DNA of 8,884 bases from Chloroflexota bacterium (GTDB lineage: Bacteria; Chloroflexota; Limnocylindria; Limnocylindrales; CSP1-4), in NCBI GenBank assembly GCA_021789355.1, contig JAJYJR010000224.1, positions 1-8,884 of the forward strand, in the 5' to 3' direction. Below the pieces are notes generated by a model. The model was not told where the DNA came from and did no database searches. It worked only from the letters and a program-made list of their open reading frames with translations. Positions 5,824 through 8,884 of the stretch are shown here, piece by piece. Each line of letters begins with the position of its first letter. Position 1 is the stretch's first letter. Position numbers and translations under genes: made by a program.

Positions 5824-8631
5824 GGCTGCCAGGCCGCCCGTGAGGCCGAGGATCGCCTCGATGTCCGGGGGTGAGAAGACGCCGCGGATGCCCTGCGGGT
5901 GGAGCTGCGTGAACGGCGACTCGACCAGGTCCCGCCGTTCGACCTTGCCCCGCTGCAGCACGAAGGTGCGCAACGTCTGAAGGAAGCGGATCTGGAGGGC
6001 GGTGTAGGTCGTGTGTTCGGAGATGTACTCCTCGAAGCGGCGCGCCACCATGGTGGACCACCGCTCCAGCGGCTCCACGCCGAGCACGTGCCGCAGGAGG
6101 CTCACGAAGCTCGCGCTCCGGACGTCATAGACCCTGCGGAGCTTCTCCTCGTCAATCTCGGGGTCCTGGCGCCTCAGCAGCTCGGCCAGCGCCCGCAGGT
6201 CCACTTCGGTCACCGCCTCGCCGGCCTGGAGCCGTTGAAGCACCGGGTTTTCCGCGAGCAGGCGGCGTACAGTCTCCTCGACCCGCTGCCGGTAGGTCGT
6301 GATGGGCATGTCCCGGCCGTCGGGTCCGATCACCAGGCGCTCGTGCACCGCGGTGACGTCGGCGAGATTGAGCGAGAGCATCGGTTCCGGGCGCTGCTGG
6401 CGGAAACGCATCAGCGCCGCCAGGCGGGCGACGAGGTCGTCGAGCACCCGGTGATCCGCCGTCTCCCACCATGCCGGCCTCTGCACGGCGGCGATCAGGT
6501 CGCGCTCCTTGGCGACCAGATTCACGCCGAGGGGCAGCTCGGAGATCTGCTCGACGATGCTCTCGCGCAGCGCGTCCGTCGCATCGCGGTTGCCCTCGAG
6601 GAGTGCGGAGCCGTACTCGACCACGTCGGTCTCGAACCGGAGCGCCTTGACGTCATCGCCGGACCGCGCGCGCAGGATGGGCGCGATCGTGCGGCGCAAG
6701 TACGCGAGCGCATCGGCGTCGAGGCGCCCCCAGAACGGATCGGCGCGCACCGTCGCCAGCTCGGCCTGGCGCTCCAGCACGACGACGTTGTTTGCCGGCA
6801 GGGTCTCCAGGTCGGAGCGAAGGGCCGCCACGACGCCGGCGACGACTTCCGGCCCACCGTGCCCGAGCGCGGCCTCCAGCTTGCGCACCCGCGCGTGGAA
6901 GAGCCGCACCGGCATCGGGACCTGCTCGCCCGGCTCGCGGCCCCTGGGGTGCATGTCGAAGTACTCGAAGTTCGCCCAGCAGTCTATGATCAGGAACCGG
7001 TCCTTCTCGGGGCACCACGGCTTGATCTGGGACGGGTCGAGGACACGCGTCCCGCGGCCGATCATCTGCCAGAACTTGACGTACGAATAGACCGGCTTCG
7101 CGAACACCAGGTTCACCACCTCGCGCACGTCCACGCCGGTGTCCAGCATGTCCACCGAGATCGCGACGCGGGGCATGTCCTGGGTCTTGAACTGGTCGAG
7201 CAGACCGCCCTTGCCGTACACGCGGGAATCGTCGGAGACGATGACGCGAGCCAGCCGGCCGCGGTGTTCGGGGTACAGCGCGTCGAACAGCTCCTGAAGC
7301 CGGCGCGCGTGCCGCACGGAGCAGGCGAAGATGATGGACTTGCCGGGCAGCGTGCCCGACGGGTCCTTGATCGCTTCCTCCATGAACTCGCGGACGATCA
7401 GGCCGTTGGTCGGGCTGTTGGTGACCTTCTGCTCGAGTTCGGTGCCCTCGAAGTCAATCGTGTCGGGGTCGAGGCCCTCCAGGCTGAGCTGCTCGCGCTC
7501 GGGCTCCGCCAGCTTGCCGCCGCGAATGCCCTCGACCTGGAACTTCGAGCGCACCTTGAGGACCTCGAAGTCGCAGAGGTAGGGTGGCTCGTGGTGGACG
7601 GCCTCCTCGAACCCGTACGCGAAGGTGGGATCTTGCGTCGGGCATTCGAACAGCGCGAAGGTGTCGTGGTCCACATGGTCCCGCGGCGTGGCGGTCAGGC
7701 CGAGCGTGAGCCCGTGGAAGTAGCGCACGACCTGCTGATAGATGTTGTAAATGCCGCGGTGCGCTTCGTCGGCGATCACCAGGTCGAAGAAGAAGGGCGA
7801 GATCCAGGTCTCCGGGGTGGTGCCCGCCTGGATCAGGTTGAGCATCGTCGGGTAGGTCGTGACGTACACGCGCCTGTTGCGATCGAAGCGGCATTCATCC
7901 TGCTCCGGCCATCGCGGCGCCGACGGCAGGTGCTCCTTGAAGGCCTGGAGCGCCTGTTCCTGGAGGGCGATCCGGTCCACCAGGAAGAGGACGCGCTTGA
8001 CCCACCGGGCCCGCATCAGGGCATCCACCAGCGCCACGGCGACGCGCGTCTTTCCCGTACCTGTCGCCATCACCATCAGGAACTTCCGGCGCCGGTGCTC
8101 GATCGCCTCCAGGAGCGTGCGCACGCCCTCGACTTGATAATCGCGGCCGGCGATCGCGGTGTTGATCAGCTCGACCGGCAGCGGGCGTCTGCCGCCGTCT
8201 CGCTCGATCATCCACTCGAGGTCCAGCGGGGTCGGGAAGCCGAACACCTTGGACGGAGGGTAGTTGGCCGAATCCCAGAAGAAGGTGTCGCGTCCGTTGG
8301 TGTAGAGGATGAACGGCAAGGGACCTCCCTGCCGCTTCTTCAACCGCTCCGCGTACTGCTTCGCCTGCTCCTGACCCACCTCCGCGTCGCGGCTCGTCTT
8401 CTTGGCCTCGACGACGGCGACCGCCCTGCCGCGAAGTTGAAGGCCGTAGTCGGCGAACTGATGACCCGCGAGCGCGCCTGGCGCCTCGCTCACCGGTCTC
8501 GGGACGCCAAGGTGGACGTCGAGTTCCTGAATGACCTGGGTGGGATCGTCGAGCTTCCAGCCGGCGAGTCGAAGCCGCCCGTCAATCAGCTGGCGCCGCG
8601 TGTCGGCTTCAGAATAGGGTAATTCGGTCAT
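5821..8631 (-). CDS. hsdR: Type I restriction endonuclease / translocase subunit HsdR
   Basis: 936 residues. HsdR joins HsdM and HsdS and, on unmethylated target DNA, uses ATP to pull DNA in and cuts it at a distance. The N-terminal nuclease shows the PD-(D/E)xK pattern: D61 in FADYGLQL and E75/K77 in VVEAKKT. The SF2 motor has Walker A at 189-195 (ATGTGKT), DEAH at 288-291, TAT at 313-315, and motif VI QMIGRGTR at 522-529. The C-terminal part (about 780-930; YTALQIRFLQTL, then GVFSP) resembles the EcoEI_R_C domain of type IB-like enzymes, which docks to the methyltransferase. All catalytic residues are present, so the enzyme is probably active. The ATG at 8631 has no strong Shine-Dalgarno but gives a typical N-terminus. 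It is separated from fic by 90 nt holding the operator array, so hsdR and fic-hsdM-hsdS may be controlled separately even if read-through occurs. Confidence 0.95.
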   Translation of the reverse strand: MTELPYSEADTRRQLIDGRLRLAGWKLDDPTQVIQELDVHLGVPRPVSEAPGALAGHQFADYGLQLRGRAVAVVEAKKTSRDAEVGQEQAKQYAERLKKRQGGPLPFILYTNGRDTFFWDSANYPPSKVFGFPTPLDLEWMIERDGGRRPLPVELINTAIAGRDYQVEGVRTLLEAIEHRRRKFLMVMATGTGKTRVAVALVDALMRARWVKRVLFLVDRIALQEQALQAFKEHLPSAPRWPEQDECRFDRNRRVYVTTYPTMLNLIQAGTTPETWISPFFFDLVIADEAHRGIYNIYQQVVRYFHGLTLGLTATPRDHVDHDTFALFECPTQDPTFAYGFEEAVHHEPPYLCDFEVLKVRSKFQVEGIRGGKLAEPEREQLSLEGLDPDTIDFEGTELEQKVTNSPTNGLIVREFMEEAIKDPSGTLPGKSIIFACSVRHARRLQELFDALYPEHRGRLARVIVSDDSRVYGKGGLLDQFKTQDMPRVAISVDMLDTGVDVREVVNLVFAKPVYSYVKFWQMIGRGTRVLDPSQIKPWCPEKDRFLIIDCWANFEYFDMHPRGREPGEQVPMPVRLFHARVRKLEAALGHGGPEVVAGVVAALRSDLETLPANNVVVLERQAELATVRADPFWGRLDADALAYLRRTIAPILRARSGDDVKALRFETDVVEYGSALLEGNRDATDALRESIVEQISELPLGVNLVAKERDLIAAVQRPAWWETADHRVLDDLVARLAALMRFRQQRPEPMLSLNLADVTAVHERLVIGPDGRDMPITTYRQRVEETVRRLLAENPVLQRLQAGEAVTEVDLRALAELLRRQDPEIDEEKLRRVYDVRSASFVSLLRHVLGVEPLERWSTMVARRFEEYISEHTTYTALQIRFLQTLRTFVLQRGKVERRDLVESPFTQLHPQGIRGVFSPPDIEAILGLTGGLAA

Positions 8632-8650
8632 CGGCCCGGCATATCCGTAG

Positions 8651-8666
8651 ACGCATCACGATGCGT
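8651..8666. promoter_or_regulatory. 16-bp palindrome upstream of hsdR
   Basis: ACGCATC-AC-GATGCGT is a perfect 7-bp inverted repeat with a 2-nt centre, ending 19 nt upstream of the hsdR start codon. Its position and symmetry suit a dimeric repressor site in the hsdR leader or promoter. It does not resemble the 13-bp motif in front of fic. No convincing -35/-10 pair was found next to it, so function is uncertain; a small RNA hairpin covering the leader is the alternative. Confidence 0.35.
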
Positions 8667-8674
8667 GCGGAACG

Positions 8675-8694
8675 GGCGGCGCGCCAGAGCCGCC
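8675..8694 (-). terminator. GC-rich hairpin after the right-edge gene, possible terminator
   Basis: GGCGGC and GCCGCC (8675-8680, 8689-8694) form a 6-bp stem with an 8-nt loop, starting 3 nt after the stop codon of the right-edge gene. There is no T-tract, so intrinsic termination would be weak, and GC-rich DNA gives such stems by chance. Confidence 0.2.
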
Positions 8695-8697
8695 GGC

Positions 8698-8883
8698 CTA
8701 GTCGTGCACCAGGGCGCGGCGCGCGGCGGCGACCTCCGTGACGTACGTCTGCAGCTCCTCCGGCTTGGGGCGGTGGCTGACGCGGTAGATGGCCAGCTTG
8801 CCGCCCCTCGCTTCGACCGACCAGCCCGGCTGCTGGGCGAAGAAGCCGAGCGGCTCCGCGCCGAAGGCGGTGCGGATGGCGCG
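8698..8883 (-). CDS. Unrecognised protein, C-terminal end (partial)
   Basis: The last 61 residues are visible, ending with TAG at 8700-8698; the start lies beyond the right edge. Readable pieces are TAFGAEPLGFFAQQPGWSVE, GGKLAIYRVSHRPKPEEL and a charged C-terminal helix EVAAARRALVHD. The frame is open with a codon pattern like the rest of the window (G or C at most third positions), so it is probably a real gene. I do not recognise the family. It probably belongs to the flanking chromosome, but membership in the island cannot be excluded. Confidence 0.6.
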   Translation of the reverse strand, partial: RAIRTAFGAEPLGFFAQQPGWSVEARGGKLAIYRVSHRPKPEELQTYVTEVAAARRALVHD

Positions 8884-8884
8884 C

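Noticed and set aside
5899..8622. 907-residue open frame on the + strand opposite hsdR
   Set aside because: It lies antisense to a clear hsdR with every expected motif. Long antisense frames are common in GC-rich genes, and its composition (rich in H, Q, V, R, D, with no domain signature) is that of a shadow frame.

Overview
The window comes from a GC-rich bacterial chromosome. The taxon cannot be fixed from the sequence. The left edge holds the last codons of an electron-transfer flavoprotein alpha subunit, which is a normal chromosomal gene. The right edge holds the tail of a protein I do not recognise. Everything between them reads as a compact defence or stress island. No tRNA, rRNA, CRISPR array, insertion sequence or integrase was seen.

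Layout. On the + strand, the etfA tail (2-139) is followed by a short gap and then a two-gene unit. The first gene encodes an XRE helix-turn-helix protein fused to an ImmA/IrrE-type zinc metallopeptidase (250-1464). The second encodes a PIN-domain (DUF4411-like) ribonuclease (1465-1959), starting on the base after the first stop codon. On the - strand, running towards this unit, lies a complete type I restriction-modification locus in the order hsdR (8631-5821), fic (5730-4675), hsdM (4673-3117), hsdS (3120-1951). The last three are tightly packed: fic ends 1 nt before hsdM, and hsdM overlaps hsdS by 4 nt. hsdS and the PIN gene converge and share 9 bp. Beyond hsdR are a short gap with a 16-bp palindrome and the partial unknown gene (8883-8698).

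How the genes may work together. HsdR (PD-(D/E)xK nuclease plus SF2 translocase), HsdM (N6-adenine methyltransferase, NPPF) and HsdS (two target-recognition domains) together make a normal-looking type I enzyme. The embedded Fic protein keeps an intact catalytic motif, an N-terminal inhibitory motif and a C-terminal winged-helix-like region, so it could act as an AMPylase, a regulator, or both. The XRE-ImmA/PIN pair resembles a protease-controlled toxin-antitoxin unit.

The most striking non-coding signal lies between hsdR and fic. Four copies of a 13-bp motif (consensus TGAAACGTGGTAA) are arranged as two direct pairs facing each other, almost symmetric about position 5782, on top of a plausible sigma70-like promoter for fic-hsdM-hsdS. 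This looks like a dedicated operator that could set the timing of modification and Fic relative to restriction. Sampled base composition is also uneven: about 58-60% GC in the XRE/PIN/hsdS side against 70-78% in etfA, fic and hsdR. This suggests a mosaic island.
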